A DNA stretch of 64,000 nucleotides from Methylobacterium sp. AMS5 (GCF_001542815.1 NZ_CP006993.1:53698-117697); one strand, 5' to 3'. Shown: positions 30,834 through 39,719, counted from the stretch's first letter. The notes: generated by a model from the sequence alone, not told the origin. Made by a program: numbers and translations.

Positions 30834-33121
30834 GAGGAACTTCGACTTGTCGAAGACTTCCAGCAATCCCAGGTGCTCGACGCGGGTCTGAAGAGGCTCC
30901 CGTCCTTGAAGCCGGTGGCCTCAAGCTCGCAGACGATGTTGCGGTATTCCTCAACGAGCTTGAGGATCTCGGTGGACTCGGACTTGTCGAGATGGTCCGA
31001 GGAAGCCCAGCGCTGATGCAGGACGGTCTTCGCCATCAGCCACCAGGTCCAGGCGTCGTCGCGATCCGCGTCGTCGGTGTAGGGCTCACGCACAGCGGCG
31101 TGAGCGAAGCGACGCGAATGGGCGATCATCATGCCGGCGAGCTCCGAACCCATCTTGCTCGGGTTCGAGGCGAGCAGCGCCAGCTTCACGTAGAGGGCCT
31201 CGTAGGGCTTGTTCAGCGCGAGCCGGGCGCGGAGCTTCTCCAGGACCAGCGTTTCCAGACGCGGGATGTTCTGGCCCTGCAAAAAGTCCATGTCGGACCG
31301 CTTCCAAATCATTGCTACCTCGCCGATGTGCTTCTTGATGAGATCCAATACCAAATGCGCGTTGGGCGGCTGTCGGGTCAGGTAAAACGCGGGCTTGTAG
31401 TCGACAGATGTTGCCTTCACGCCGAAGTAGGCGGCCGGCATGAAGATGCGGGGAGAGACGTGGCACTCGCGGGTCGCGTAGAGCGTGATATCGTCCTTCG
31501 AGTAGGTCTCGCGGTCGCGATACTGGTCCCACGAAAGCTTGATGAAGCGAGGCGGGCAGGGCGGTCCGAACTGCTCCTTCGGCTTCTCGGCCTCGGGAAT
31601 CACCTTCACAGCCGGCTTGAGGTCGATGACCTCGATGCCGAGCTTCTTCCCCTGCTCCAGAATGACCTTGCGCTGGCTCTCCTTGAGCTTGCCGATCAGG
31701 ATGTAGCCGCGCTCGGCCTTCCTCGCCTCGATCTTGTTCTGGGCGAGGAAGATGCGGGGCTTCCGCCAGCGGCCGTGAAAGCTGTAGGTGCGGTCCCGGT
31801 CGGGCTTGTTGGCCGCAATGGGCTTCTCGCGCTGCGTCACCTTGATGTGCAGGAGCTTCAGCACGTCGGCCTTGGTCGCGAGCCGCGCCACCGAGCGCTT
31901 GGCGTATTCGGTGGCGTCCCGCTCGAACGAGAAGCCCCGGCCGTGCTTGTGGCTCGCGATCTGCCGCAGGCCCCTCCGGCGATGCTTCATCGTGCCGAGG
32001 AAGATCTTCGCCTGCTCGCGCTCGGAGAAGCCGCGATTCGACATCACGTAGAGGGCGTAGCCGCGCGCGATCGCCTCGATGCCGGTGAGGAGCTTCTCGT
32101 TCTCGTTCTGCGCCTCGATATAGACCTTCTCGGCCGGCAGCTTGTTGCGCTTGGCGTCCTTGTAGGCCTCCTTCAGGAAGCCCTTCAGGTAGTGGTTCAC
32201 CCGACCCTGGCAGCGGCCGACGACGCCTGCCAGCACCTTCTTGAGCGTGCCGACCGTCTGATCGTTGTAGGACAACGCCTCGCGCGAGGGTGTGACCGAG
32301 ATCGAGGACGGCGGGGCGTAGATGATGAAGGAGCGGTTGTTGAAGGTCATATCGCGCAGCCGCGAGATGTAGGCTTGAAGCTCCTCGTGCGTGTCCAGCG
32401 GGTAGAGAACGTTGGCGTAGAGGACCTGGACCTTCGCGATGTTGCGGCGCGACAGGTAGCCGAGGCCGAAGCCGTTGCGCTTGAGCTCCGTGTAGTCGGG
32501 CGCGCTGAGACGCTCGCCGTTGAGGTCGACGACCATGCCGCCTTCCTGAACGACCTGCTTGAGCGCGCTCTCGATCTTGTCGCGCATGCCGACGGCCAGC
32601 GGCACCGAGACCGTCAGGCCGGTCCCATCGGTGCGCGACTTCATCATGACCTTGGCGCCGGGCGTGCCGTTCGTGGTCGGGTCGCCGACGTGCATCGCGT
32701 AGAGGGTCGAGATGCCCTGGTGACGCGAGATCACGGTGAAGTGGTCGGAGATCGCGAACGGGGCCTTGGAGCCGAGGCCGAAGCCGCCCGTCTGGTTGTC
32801 CTGGCCCTCCTTCGTCGAGGCGAAGAGGGTGCAGTAGATGTCGGCGATGCGGTCGTCGGCGATGCCGGGGCCCTGGTCCTCGACGATCAGCTCGTCGTCC
32901 GAGAGCGTCACCTTGACCGGCTCGCTCTCCTTGCCGACCATCGCGTGCGCGTCGATGGCGTTGCAGACGATCTCTCGGACCGCGGCACGCTCCTTGTCGC
33001 GGTAGAGGCTGTCGGACATGATCTTGAAGGCCGCAGCAGACGCCTTCACCTGGAAGGCGTGCGTCTTGCCGCCTCCGATGATGACGTGGCTGTCCGGCTC
33101 AGTGACGTGGGTCACTTGCAT
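30830..33121 (-). CDS. rIIA: rIIA-like GHKL ATPase
   Basis: 763 residues in the annotated frame. The N-terminal GHKL (Hsp90/MutL/gyrase) fold is clear: REIVCNAIDAH (N box, about 48-58), EDQGPGIADDR (G1) and TGGFGLGSKAPF (G2). T4 rIIA is the same type. The long middle and C-terminal parts are basic with no further domain. The last ~20 residues in this frame (RPASSTWDCWKSSTSRSSS) look unlike protein, and a better C-terminus exists in the -1 frame down to 30744. Preceded by two operators and a strong promoter. Confidence 0.88.
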   Translation of the reverse strand: MQVTHVTEPDSHVIIGGGKTHAFQVKASAAAFKIMSDSLYRDKERAAVREIVCNAIDAHAMVGKESEPVKVTLSDDELIVEDQGPGIADDRIADIYCTLFASTKEGQDNQTGGFGLGSKAPFAISDHFTVISRHQGISTLYAMHVGDPTTNGTPGAKVMMKSRTDGTGLTVSVPLAVGMRDKIESALKQVVQEGGMVVDLNGERLSAPDYTELKRNGFGLGYLSRRNIAKVQVLYANVLYPLDTHEELQAYISRLRDMTFNNRSFIIYAPPSSISVTPSREALSYNDQTVGTLKKVLAGVVGRCQGRVNHYLKGFLKEAYKDAKRNKLPAEKVYIEAQNENEKLLTGIEAIARGYALYVMSNRGFSEREQAKIFLGTMKHRRRGLRQIASHKHGRGFSFERDATEYAKRSVARLATKADVLKLLHIKVTQREKPIAANKPDRDRTYSFHGRWRKPRIFLAQNKIEARKAERGYILIGKLKESQRKVILEQGKKLGIEVIDLKPAVKVIPEAEKPKEQFGPPCPPRFIKLSWDQYRDRETYSKDDITLYATRECHVSPRIFMPAAYFGVKATSVDYKPAFYLTRQPPNAHLVLDLIKKHIGEVAMIWKRSDMDFLQGQNIPRLETLVLEKLRARLALNKPYEALYVKLALLASNPSKMGSELAGMMIAHSRRFAHAAVREPYTDDADRDDAWTWWLMAKTVLHQRWASSDHLDKSESTEILKLVEEYRNIVCELEATGFKDGSLFRPASSTWDCWKSSTSRSSS

Positions 33122-33161
33122 GGGCGCGTCTCTCGCTCTCTGTGTGTGCGCTGCGCGTCTC

Positions 33162-33221
33162 AGTCAGCGCTGACTGACTTGTTATAGCGACAAAATCGCG
33201 GCGTTTCAGTCAGCGCTGAGT
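33162..33221 (-). promoter_or_regulatory. rIIA promoter flanked by two operators
   Basis: TGAAAC (33203-33208) and TATAAC (33181-33186), 16 bp apart. One operator (33162-33175) lies just after the -10 and another (33208-33221, TGAGT variant) over the -35. This is the clearest double-operator promoter in the window. Confidence 0.88.
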
Positions 33222-33226
33222 GATTT

Positions 33227-33829
33227 TTAATGGAGCGACAAGGACGCCTTCTCCTCGCCCCACTCCTTCATCGAGCGGACGATGACCTCGGTGCAGTCCT
33301 TGGCCCGGTCCTCCAGATCCGTCCGGAAGATGTGGGCCACGTTGGCGTGGTCGATCATCATCGCCAGGCCCTCGCAGACCATCTGGTGATGCCACTGGTA
33401 GCCGAGGTTCGCCGGCGCCTTGCCCTCGGCCTCCTCGTAGAAGGGGAGGGGACGCAGGATCAGCACCGTGTCGAAGAACTGGTCGGTCAGGTGGACGGCC
33501 CGATCGACGTAGGCCTTGACCCGCTCACCCAGCTCCGCGTGATCGTGCATGCGGATGTCGGCGAGCAGGTAGCCGGCGAGACACAGCGGCGTCCGGTCGG
33601 TGATCGCCGGCCGTGGCAGCTTGCGCATCATCTCCTCGTAGTGATCGAGGTAGGCCTCCTGCGCGTCGATGCGGACGGAGAAGGGGAGGGTGGGGTCGAC
33701 GAGGTTGAAGCCCTTCTCCTTCATGATCTCGGCCGTGTTGAACGTGTGGTAGTGAAGGCTCAGGCCTTCCGAGAGCAGCCGGCAGAGCGTGGACTTGCCG
33801 GTGCGGCTCGCTCCTGCGAATCCGAACAT
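33227..33829 (-). CDS. P-loop kinase-like protein
   Basis: 200 residues. FAGASRTGKSTL at residues 4-15 is a Walker A loop; ITDRTPLCLAGYLLAD (about 80-95) resembles the DR-x motif of (deoxy)nucleoside kinases and the AAA-like kinase group (NadR/T4 NMK type). ATG 33829 follows AAAGG. A nucleotide- or nucleoside-kinase role fits the adjacent dUTPase and ThyX, but the substrate is an inference. The gene overlaps the previous one by 70 nt. Confidence 0.7.
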   Translation of the reverse strand: MFGFAGASRTGKSTLCRLLSEGLSLHYHTFNTAEIMKEKGFNLVDPTLPFSVRIDAQEAYLDHYEEMMRKLPRPAITDRTPLCLAGYLLADIRMHDHAELGERVKAYVDRAVHLTDQFFDTVLILRPLPFYEEAEGKAPANLGYQWHHQMVCEGLAMMIDHANVAHIFRTDLEDRAKDCTEVIVRSMKEWGEEKASLSLH

Positions 33830-34083
33830 GGTAAACCTTTGTATGGCTTGTAGAATTTCCCAAACCGCTTGGTTTGGATGAAGCGATTGACGGGCGTGAA
33901 GTCCTGCTCCCCGCCCGTCTTCGACGAGACGCGGGCGACCTCGACCTCGATCACACGCTGAAGACCGCACACCGTCTGTTTGCGGCGCACGGTCTCCAGT
34001 CGGTCGATGCGGACGAGCCGAAGCTCGTCCGTGTGACGTGGGTAGAGGTCGCGCCAGATCTGACCGACGCGAACCGGGGTCAC
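33760..34083 (-). CDS. Hypothetical phage-type protein, 107 aa
   Basis: ATG at 34081-34083 is ATGA-coupled to dUTPase. It begins MTPVRVGQIWRDLYPRHTDE, a beta-rich 'GQIW.D..PR' start common in small phage proteins, then a basic middle (RFIQTKRFGKFYKPYKG). Its last ~23 codons overlap the kinase gene in another frame, so the true functional end may be near residue 85. Confidence 0.6.
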   Translation of the reverse strand: MTPVRVGQIWRDLYPRHTDELRLVRIDRLETVRRKQTVCGLQRVIEVEVARVSSKTGGEQDFTPVNRFIQTKRFGKFYKPYKGLPCSDSQERAAPASPRSAGCSRKA

Positions 34084-34754
34084 GCGGCGTTACCCTTCAC
34101 GATGGCCGCAGCGGCTTCCTCGGGCTCGGCTTCGAGCCACTTGGTCCCGAGGCCACCCGGCAACGCAACGAACTCAGCAGCGCGATTATCGCAGCGACGC
34201 GCGAGCATGCCGCCCGGTCGCATCTGCTCGCGGATCACGTCGCCGACGAGACCCCGCGACGCGCCGTCGGCAGCGCGAAGGATGCCGCCCGAGGCGAACC
34301 CGCCGACGCCGGTTGAACCGAACCCACCGGTGCCGCGCTCCGTCTCGTCGAGCTCCTCGACCTCATCGAAGATCGCGCGGTAGACAGGCACGATCACGCC
34401 CTGCGCGATGCGGTCGCCGGGCTTGACCACGAACTGCTGGTGCGTGGTGTTGTGGATCACGACACCGATGCCGCCGCGGTAGTCCGCGTCGATCACGCCC
34501 GGCCCGTTGTGGACGGTGATGCCGGACTTGGCCGACAGGCCGGAGCGCGGGCAGACCAGCAGCGCCAGGCTCGCCGGCAGGGCGATCGCGATGCCGGTCG
34601 GGAACAGCTTGTGCTCGCCGGGCGCCACGACGCTCGCATGCGGGATGTCGGCGTGCAGATCCATACCGGCCGCGAAGTCGGAGCCGTAGACGGGCAGGAT
34701 CGCGGTCTCGGTGAGACGCTTCACCTGGAGACGGAAAGGGGCGACGGCGTTCAA
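34080..34754 (-). CDS. dut: dUTPase with long C-terminal extension
   Basis: Hydrolyses dUTP to dUMP and pyrophosphate, feeding ThyX and keeping uracil out of DNA. All five motifs are present: AGMDLHA, PRSGLSAKSGI, NGPGVIDADYRG, GDRIAQ and RGTGGFGSTG. A ~70-residue extension beyond motif V, Ala/Gly-rich and unusual for trimeric dUTPases, is unexplained. The TTG start at 34754 overlaps the preceding stop (TTGA), which supports this choice. Confidence 0.92.
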   Translation of the reverse strand: MNAVAPFRLQVKRLTETAILPVYGSDFAAGMDLHADIPHASVVAPGEHKLFPTGIAIALPASLALLVCPRSGLSAKSGITVHNGPGVIDADYRGGIGVVIHNTTHQQFVVKPGDRIAQGVIVPVYRAIFDEVEELDETERGTGGFGSTGVGGFASGGILRAADGASRGLVGDVIREQMRPGGMLARRCDNRAAEFVALPGGLGTKWLEAEPEEAAAAIVKGNAA

Positions 34755-35035
34755 GCGGCTTCTCCGACGATGATCTTGGCGCGCTGCTCGGCGGCCTTGA
34801 GGGCGAAATCACTGCCGGCGAGGACGGCTTCCTCGTCGGTGTCGAAGGGGCCGTGCAGGACCACCTTCATCTTGGTGCCGATGTCAGCGAGTGTGACCTC
34901 GGGCATGAAGAAGAAGTAGAAGCCCGCGGGCTGCTCCTCTCCTTGCGGGACCTCGGTGATCTGGACGGGGACACGGGCGAACGTCGCGCCCGTGCCCTCA
35001 TCGACCAGCTCAACGAACTCGGTTCTCGTGCTCAT
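34751..35035 (-). CDS. Hypothetical protein, 94 aa
   Basis: ATG at 35033-35035, 13 bp from an operator. Beta-rich first half with an aromatic stretch (GFYFFFMPEVTL), then a helical end. First gene of the operator-controlled unit containing dUTPase and the kinase. No family recognised. Confidence 0.6.
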   Translation of the reverse strand: MSTRTEFVELVDEGTGATFARVPVQITEVPQGEEQPAGFYFFFMPEVTLADIGTKMKVVLHGPFDTDEEAVLAGSDFALKAAEQRAKIIVGEAA

Positions 35036-35047
35036 TGAACCCTCGTT

Positions 35048-35061
35048 AGTCAGTAGTGACT
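35048..35061 (-). promoter_or_regulatory. Operator palindrome
   Basis: Exact AGTCA-N4-TGACT between the lipoprotein stop (35066) and the start at 35035. Confidence 0.75.
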
Positions 35062-35065
35062 GAAA

Positions 35066-35593
35066 TTACTTCTCGGCGTTGGAGATCACCAGCGGCTCCA
35101 CGCGCAGCCGGATCGGCTTGTCGCTGTAGAGATACTGGCCGGACCACTGCCGATACTCGTCGTTGACCGTCCGGTAGAAGATGTATTCTCCGGACGAGCC
35201 CCAGGTGCCCTCGTCGGAGGGCGTCTGGTCGAGCGTGTAGGCGTAGCTCGGGCCGGCGTCGTTGCGCTTGATCGCCGTCGGCTTGGTCAGGCGCTTCGAG
35301 CCGGACGTCACCTTACCCTTCACGACGTCGTAGGCGATCGGCTGACCCGCCTGGTTCATCAGCACGATGTAGCCGATGGCGCCGGGCTTCGAGGTCAGCT
35401 CGATGCGCCAGCGGATGTTGTCGATCTCGGCGTTCTCGGTGAACGAGATGGCGTTGGCCGCTTCCTGGGCCTTGCGGGACTGCTCGTTCTTGACGGTGTT
35501 GGTCTGGGACGTCGCCGGCATATTGCAGGCGCCGAGGGCGAGAGCGAGGCTGGCGAGCGCCAGGCCGGGGAAGAAGGAACGACGGAACGGCAT
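35066..35593 (-). CDS. Predicted lipoprotein, 175 aa
   Basis: Signal peptide with lipobox LALGAC (Cys at about residue 22), so probably lipid-anchored in the envelope. The mature part is beta-rich, with WRIELTSKPGAIGYIVLMNQ and aromatic C-terminal strands. Some phage lipoproteins of this kind block superinfection, but nothing in the sequence proves that role. It follows a membrane-anchored gene by 7 bp. Confidence 0.7.
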   Translation of the reverse strand: MPFRRSFFPGLALASLALALGACNMPATSQTNTVKNEQSRKAQEAANAISFTENAEIDNIRWRIELTSKPGAIGYIVLMNQAGQPIAYDVVKGKVTSGSKRLTKPTAIKRNDAGPSYAYTLDQTPSDEGTWGSSGEYIFYRTVNDEYRQWSGQYLYSDKPIRLRVEPLVISNAEK

Positions 35594-35600
35594 GGACGGA

Positions 35601-36008
35601 TCAGACCTCGCAAGCAGCGGCGTTGAGGGATTCGGGCGCGTCGGCGCGGAAGATGGCCTTGTTCATCTTCGAGGCGTCGGCGTTGTAGCGGGCGGCGATG
35701 TCCCGGCAGGACTGCTGCTGGCCGAAGAACTCGGTCCGCAGGTAGACCCGCTCCTTCGGGTCGGTCTCGGCGTCGAGCGCCTTCTTGTGCGCCCGGAGCT
35801 GGGCGACGCGGGCGTCGAAGACCTTGTTCAGGTCGCGGAACCGCTCGTAGGACGAGATGATGTTGTTGGTCTCCAGCGTCTTGCTGATGACCCGGCCGGG
35901 CGCCGTCGCGACGCTACCGATCGTGCCGACGGTCGAGGCGACGATGCCCAGACCGCCGAGAGCGACGATCCCGACGATGCAGTAGCCGAAAAGCTTGGTG
36001 GGGCTCAC
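35601..36008 (-). CDS. Membrane-anchored hypothetical protein, 135 aa (GTG start)
   Basis: GTG at 36006-36008 follows AAGGAG at 6 nt. N-terminal membrane helix (LFGYCIVGIVALGGLGIVAS), then charged helices likely outside or in the periplasm. Sits between thyX and the lipoprotein gene in one operon; possibly an envelope pair with the lipoprotein. Confidence 0.65.
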   Translation of the reverse strand: MSPTKLFGYCIVGIVALGGLGIVASTVGTIGSVATAPGRVISKTLETNNIISSYERFRDLNKVFDARVAQLRAHKKALDAETDPKERVYLRTEFFGQQQSCRDIAARYNADASKMNKAIFRADAPESLNAAACEV

Positions 36009-36033
36009 AGATTTCTCCTTCGCTAGATAGCGG

Positions 36034-36912
36034 TTAAGCGGCTTCGCGGACGTCGACGTTGCCGTCGTAGTCCTGATCGAAGACGGCCTCGTTCGCGAGA
36101 AGCTTGCGGTGCTGAATCCAGCCGCGCAGGTTCCCGTGAAGGTGCGGGTTCTTCCAGGGCCGCTTCGTGAGGCCGGTGGAAATGTCGGGCGTCGCCTGGT
36201 GCTCGGCCGGCGAGGCGTGAACGGGCTTCGAGACGACGAGACGCTCGTAGCGGGCGAGCTCGGCCTTGAAGTCGCCGTTGCCGTCGAACGGCTCGATCGT
36301 GAGCCGCGCGCAGCGGGCGGTGGAGAGGACCAGGAGCTCCTGCACCGTGAGCGTGCCGCGCTCGTTCTCGGAGCAGTAGGGCAGGTGCCACTGACCGTTC
36401 TGGAGCAGGCGCGGGCTCGACAGCGCCATCGCGGCGTCAATCTGGCCCGCAAGCACCTGGATCTCGGGCTGGGCGCCGGCATCGAGACGCAGGGCGAAGA
36501 AATTCTCCCAGTCGGTCGAGGTCACGAGGACGTCGATCGAGCCGAACCATTCGAGCGGCCGGTTGGCCCACTGCTTATGCAGGCCGACGCCGGTCAGGAT
36601 GCGCACGCCGAGCTTGGTCATGTGGGCCATGCCGAGCCAAGTCGCCTGGGCGACGAACTTGCGCCAGCCGGTCATCTTCTCGACCGAAGCCATGCCCGGA
36701 CGGTTCATCTCGTAGCCGAGCGGCTGGACGATCGACTCCTGCAAGAGCCGCTTGACGGGCACCGCGCGCGAGGAGCGGCCGTTCCGCGAGAAGACGCGGT
36801 GGGTCATGAACTCGGCGTGGATGAAGCGCGGGTAGCGCAGGTGAAGCGTGGTCAGACGAACGCCGTCGGGCGACAGGCTGTCCTCGATCACGCGAGCAAA
36901 GATCGTGTTCAC
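36034..36912 (-). CDS. thyX: FAD-dependent thymidylate synthase ThyX
   Basis: 292 residues, GTG start after GAGGA. It makes dTMP from dUMP with methylene-tetrahydrofolate, FAD and NAD(P)H. The ThyX signature R-H-R-x-x-S-x-N-x-x-S-x-R appears as THRVFSRNGRSSRAVPVKR (about 37-55), with the first Arg of the signature replaced by Thr. LTIEPFDGNGDFKAELARYE is not typical and the C-terminus is longer than in bacterial ThyX. Its 5' leader has an 11-bp hairpin. Confidence 0.85.
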   Translation of the reverse strand: MNTIFARVIEDSLSPDGVRLTTLHLRYPRFIHAEFMTHRVFSRNGRSSRAVPVKRLLQESIVQPLGYEMNRPGMASVEKMTGWRKFVAQATWLGMAHMTKLGVRILTGVGLHKQWANRPLEWFGSIDVLVTSTDWENFFALRLDAGAQPEIQVLAGQIDAAMALSSPRLLQNGQWHLPYCSENERGTLTVQELLVLSTARCARLTIEPFDGNGDFKAELARYERLVVSKPVHASPAEHQATPDISTGLTKRPWKNPHLHGNLRGWIQHRKLLANEAVFDQDYDGNVDVREAA

Positions 36913-36936
36913 GTTGATGTCCTCTATGTGCGGGAA

Positions 36937-36986
36937 GGGGAGGAGCGTTGGGCCGAGGGCGCACCTGCAAACCCTCGCTCCTCCCC
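36937..36986 (-). promoter_or_regulatory. Stem-loop in the thyX leader
   Basis: Perfect 11-bp stem (GGGGAGGAGCG with its complement), 28-nt loop, 25 nt before the thyX start. One arm resembles a ribosome-binding site, so it could sequester translation signals. Confidence 0.55.
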
Positions 36987-37018
36987 GGTGCCTGTTCCCA
37001 GGCAGCGCTGCGTGTCTC

Positions 37019-37065
37019 AGTCAGCGCTGACTGATTTGTTATAGCGAGCGAGACGCGGCGTTTCG
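37019..37065 (-). promoter_or_regulatory. thyX promoter with operator
   Basis: CGAAAC (37060-37065), 16 bp, TATAAC (37038-37043), then AGTCA-N4-TGACT (37019-37032). Confidence 0.85.
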
Positions 37066-37084
37066 CTCGAAAAAGTGCGGAAGC

Positions 37085-39673
37085 TTACGCTGCCGCCTTC
37101 TCGTCCTCGTCGCCCTCGCGGAAGTCGATCGGGCAGGCGCCGGCCCCGCAATCGACGTGCTCGAAGCCGATCTCCTCCTTGACCGCGTTGTCGTTCGCGA
37201 TCTCAGCGGCGATCTTCTCGAACTCCAGCTTCGTGACCGGCTGCTCGGGCTGATACTCGTAGGCCGTGGTGTCGGACTGCGGCATCACCGAGCAGCAACG
37301 GATCGAGAACTGGCCCTCGATCAGCGTGGTCAGGAACTGGTCGAAGCTGACGGTCTTCGGGTCATACTTCAACGTGTAGCTGATCTGGTTCCCGGACTCC
37401 TCCAGCGGGGTCTCGCCGTCATCGTCCACGCCCGTGAGCCAATACTTCTCCAGCAGGCGCAGGAACTGATACTGCTCCTCCGGGGTCGCCTCGGCCGCGG
37501 TCACGACCCATTCCCCACCGTCCAGTTCGCAGATCGTGGGCTTGGTCGGGAAGCCGACGATCGTGGTGCCGGAGTAGGACTTGAGCTCGCGAACCGGGTA
37601 GCCCTTCTCGCGATAGACCTGGATCAGCGGGTCATCGTGACGGAACTGCACCCAGCGCAGGAACTCGCGCATCGACGGCAGGTGCGCGCCCTCGGTCAGG
37701 CCGAACAGCTTCGACGTGGTGCCGGCCGGCTTGAACGTCGTGTTCGTGTGCGGCACGACCACGCCGAGCTCCTCGGCATACTCCTCGGCCTCCTCGACGA
37801 TCGCCCGCTTGAAGCGCGAGACGGTCTGCCAGAGCTCCTGCGACTTCTCCTCGTCGATCAGGTCGTGCCAGGTGAAGCCGAAGCGAGCGTAGGCCCACTC
37901 GTGGAAGCCCGTCATGCCGACGCCGATGCGGTTCGTGCGCTTGACCTCGCGGCCGTAGAGGCAGTCCATCAGGTTCGTGCGCATCAGCATGCGAACGGCC
38001 GTCCGGAAGGCGTCCTCGGCGTCGTCGTCCCAGGCCCAGAGCCGCTGATCGGCCGAGAGATCCTGGTCGTTGCGCCAGAGCGTCCCGGCGTGGAACGGAA
38101 CGACGTCCGCGATCACGCAGTAGGCGCCGAGCATCAGCAGGCAGATCTCGCCGCAGGGGTTCGTAATCATCGGCCAACCCATGCGGGCGCAGGCCATGAC
38201 CAGATCCTTCATGAGCGGCAGGGTCTCGGGGTCGAGCTGGAACTTGGCGCTCTCGGCGACGAGACCGTCGAGGTAGCTGTCGAGCCCGTCCATCTTCCGG
38301 GTCAGCTTGTCCTGGTTGATGAAGCCCGGCTCGCCCGTGCCGTCGTGATAGGCGGCATGCGCAGCCGCACGCAGCACGCGGTAGGCGTGAGCCTCGTCCT
38401 CGGTGATGCGGGCGAAGAAGCCGAACGCCCGGCCCTTACGCAGAGCCTGGAGACGCGCTTCGAGGATCGGGCCGTCGGCGTAGCCGGCGCACATCGCATG
38501 GACCTTGCGGACCGCGGTCCGGAACTCCTCGTCGATCGTGACCGAGTTGTTCGAGCTCCAGAGGAAGCCGCCCCGCTTGATCGAGATGAAGTCGAGGACG
38601 GAGCGATCCTTCCAGAACTTCGTCGCCATGCGAGCAGCGCGACGGGCACCGCCCACGAGCACGCACTCGGCCGCGTAGTGGTCGGCGTAGAGAGCGGCCA
38701 GCCACGGGGCCATGCCGGCGTCACGGACGGCCGCGATCGACTTCACCGCACCCATCAGCGGGCCCGGACCCGACGCGGGGCGCCCCTGCATACCCATGAT
38801 CGGGGCGCCGTTCGGACGGACATCCGAGAAGTCGAGGATCAGGACCTCCTCGCGGCGACGCTCGAAGGCGAAGCGCTCGATGATCTCGATGGCCTTGGCC
38901 CAGCCCTCGCGGCTGTCGGGCACCTTGAACGTCGTGATCTTGCGGCCCTGGTAGAGATGACGCGCGTCACGCTCGGTCAGGAAGCCGGTGATCTTGCCCG
39001 AGGCTACGTCGTCGTGACCCCAGCCGATGACCGGGACGACGATCGGCATCTGGTTGAGATCGGCGCGGATCATCGCGTCGGAGTAGTCGCGGCCGACGCC
39101 CGAGCCGTTCAGCAGCAGGTAGAACAGCAGGAAGGTGGTCGCCGAGGTCGAGCAGTTGGTGAAGACCTCCATGTTGCGCGTGCGCTGGGTCTCGTCGCCG
39201 TGCTGCAGGTGCCGGCCGGACATGAGCAGCGAGGCCTGGCGCAGGTGATGATGCGAGCGGTCGAACTCGCGCGCCCAGGCGGGCGGGTTGCTCGTCCATT
39301 CCTCGTTGGTGCTGGTCGCCTCGGGGTCGAAGTCGGGCGACAGCATCGCGTTGCCGATCGCGACGCGGCGCGCCACGTCGGCCCATTCCTCCATCTCGAT
39401 CTTCTCGTGCGGGATGAACCAGCCCTGCACGCGCTCGCCGTCGCCCGAGTCCACGAAATACTCGGTCGGCGTGCCGTAGCCCTGCGCCTTGGCGAAGCGG
39501 GCGATCTGGCTGTCGAGGGAGGTCTTGTCGTCGCGCGGGATGTCGAAGGTGACGACGGTCTCGGCCGAGACGGGCTTCTTGATCTTGCGGTTCACGGTCC
39601 GGTCGGCGACCGCCTGCCCCATGCCGGGGAAGTAGGAGCGCGCTTCGGGAATGAGGGTGTTGGTGGACGTCAT
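37085..39673 (-). CDS. nrdJ: Class II (adenosylcobalamin-dependent) ribonucleotide reductase
   Basis: 862 residues. It reduces ribonucleotides to deoxyribonucleotides. NPCGEICLL (about 502-510) is the active-site loop with catalytic Cys and Glu; CSTSATTFLLFYLLLNGSGV gives the first redox Cys region, and CGAGAC near the C-terminus supplies the swinging thiol pair. No NrdB-like subunit and no glycyl-radical motif are present, so a B12-dependent class II enzyme is most likely. Cobalamin would come from the host. Confidence 0.9.
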   Translation of the reverse strand: MTSTNTLIPEARSYFPGMGQAVADRTVNRKIKKPVSAETVVTFDIPRDDKTSLDSQIARFAKAQGYGTPTEYFVDSGDGERVQGWFIPHEKIEMEEWADVARRVAIGNAMLSPDFDPEATSTNEEWTSNPPAWAREFDRSHHHLRQASLLMSGRHLQHGDETQRTRNMEVFTNCSTSATTFLLFYLLLNGSGVGRDYSDAMIRADLNQMPIVVPVIGWGHDDVASGKITGFLTERDARHLYQGRKITTFKVPDSREGWAKAIEIIERFAFERRREEVLILDFSDVRPNGAPIMGMQGRPASGPGPLMGAVKSIAAVRDAGMAPWLAALYADHYAAECVLVGGARRAARMATKFWKDRSVLDFISIKRGGFLWSSNNSVTIDEEFRTAVRKVHAMCAGYADGPILEARLQALRKGRAFGFFARITEDEAHAYRVLRAAAHAAYHDGTGEPGFINQDKLTRKMDGLDSYLDGLVAESAKFQLDPETLPLMKDLVMACARMGWPMITNPCGEICLLMLGAYCVIADVVPFHAGTLWRNDQDLSADQRLWAWDDDAEDAFRTAVRMLMRTNLMDCLYGREVKRTNRIGVGMTGFHEWAYARFGFTWHDLIDEEKSQELWQTVSRFKRAIVEEAEEYAEELGVVVPHTNTTFKPAGTTSKLFGLTEGAHLPSMREFLRWVQFRHDDPLIQVYREKGYPVRELKSYSGTTIVGFPTKPTICELDGGEWVVTAAEATPEEQYQFLRLLEKYWLTGVDDDGETPLEESGNQISYTLKYDPKTVSFDQFLTTLIEGQFSIRCCSVMPQSDTTAYEYQPEQPVTKLEFEKIAAEIANDNAVKEEIGFEHVDCGAGACPIDFREGDEDEKAAA

Positions 39674-39719
39674 CGTGTTGCTTCTTGCTCTCGGTTCAGA
39701 GGGGCACGCATCGTAAATA

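Noticed and set aside
30992..33187. Plus-strand open frame opposite rIIA
   Set aside because: Mirror frame; the minus strand carries GHKL motifs and a promoter.
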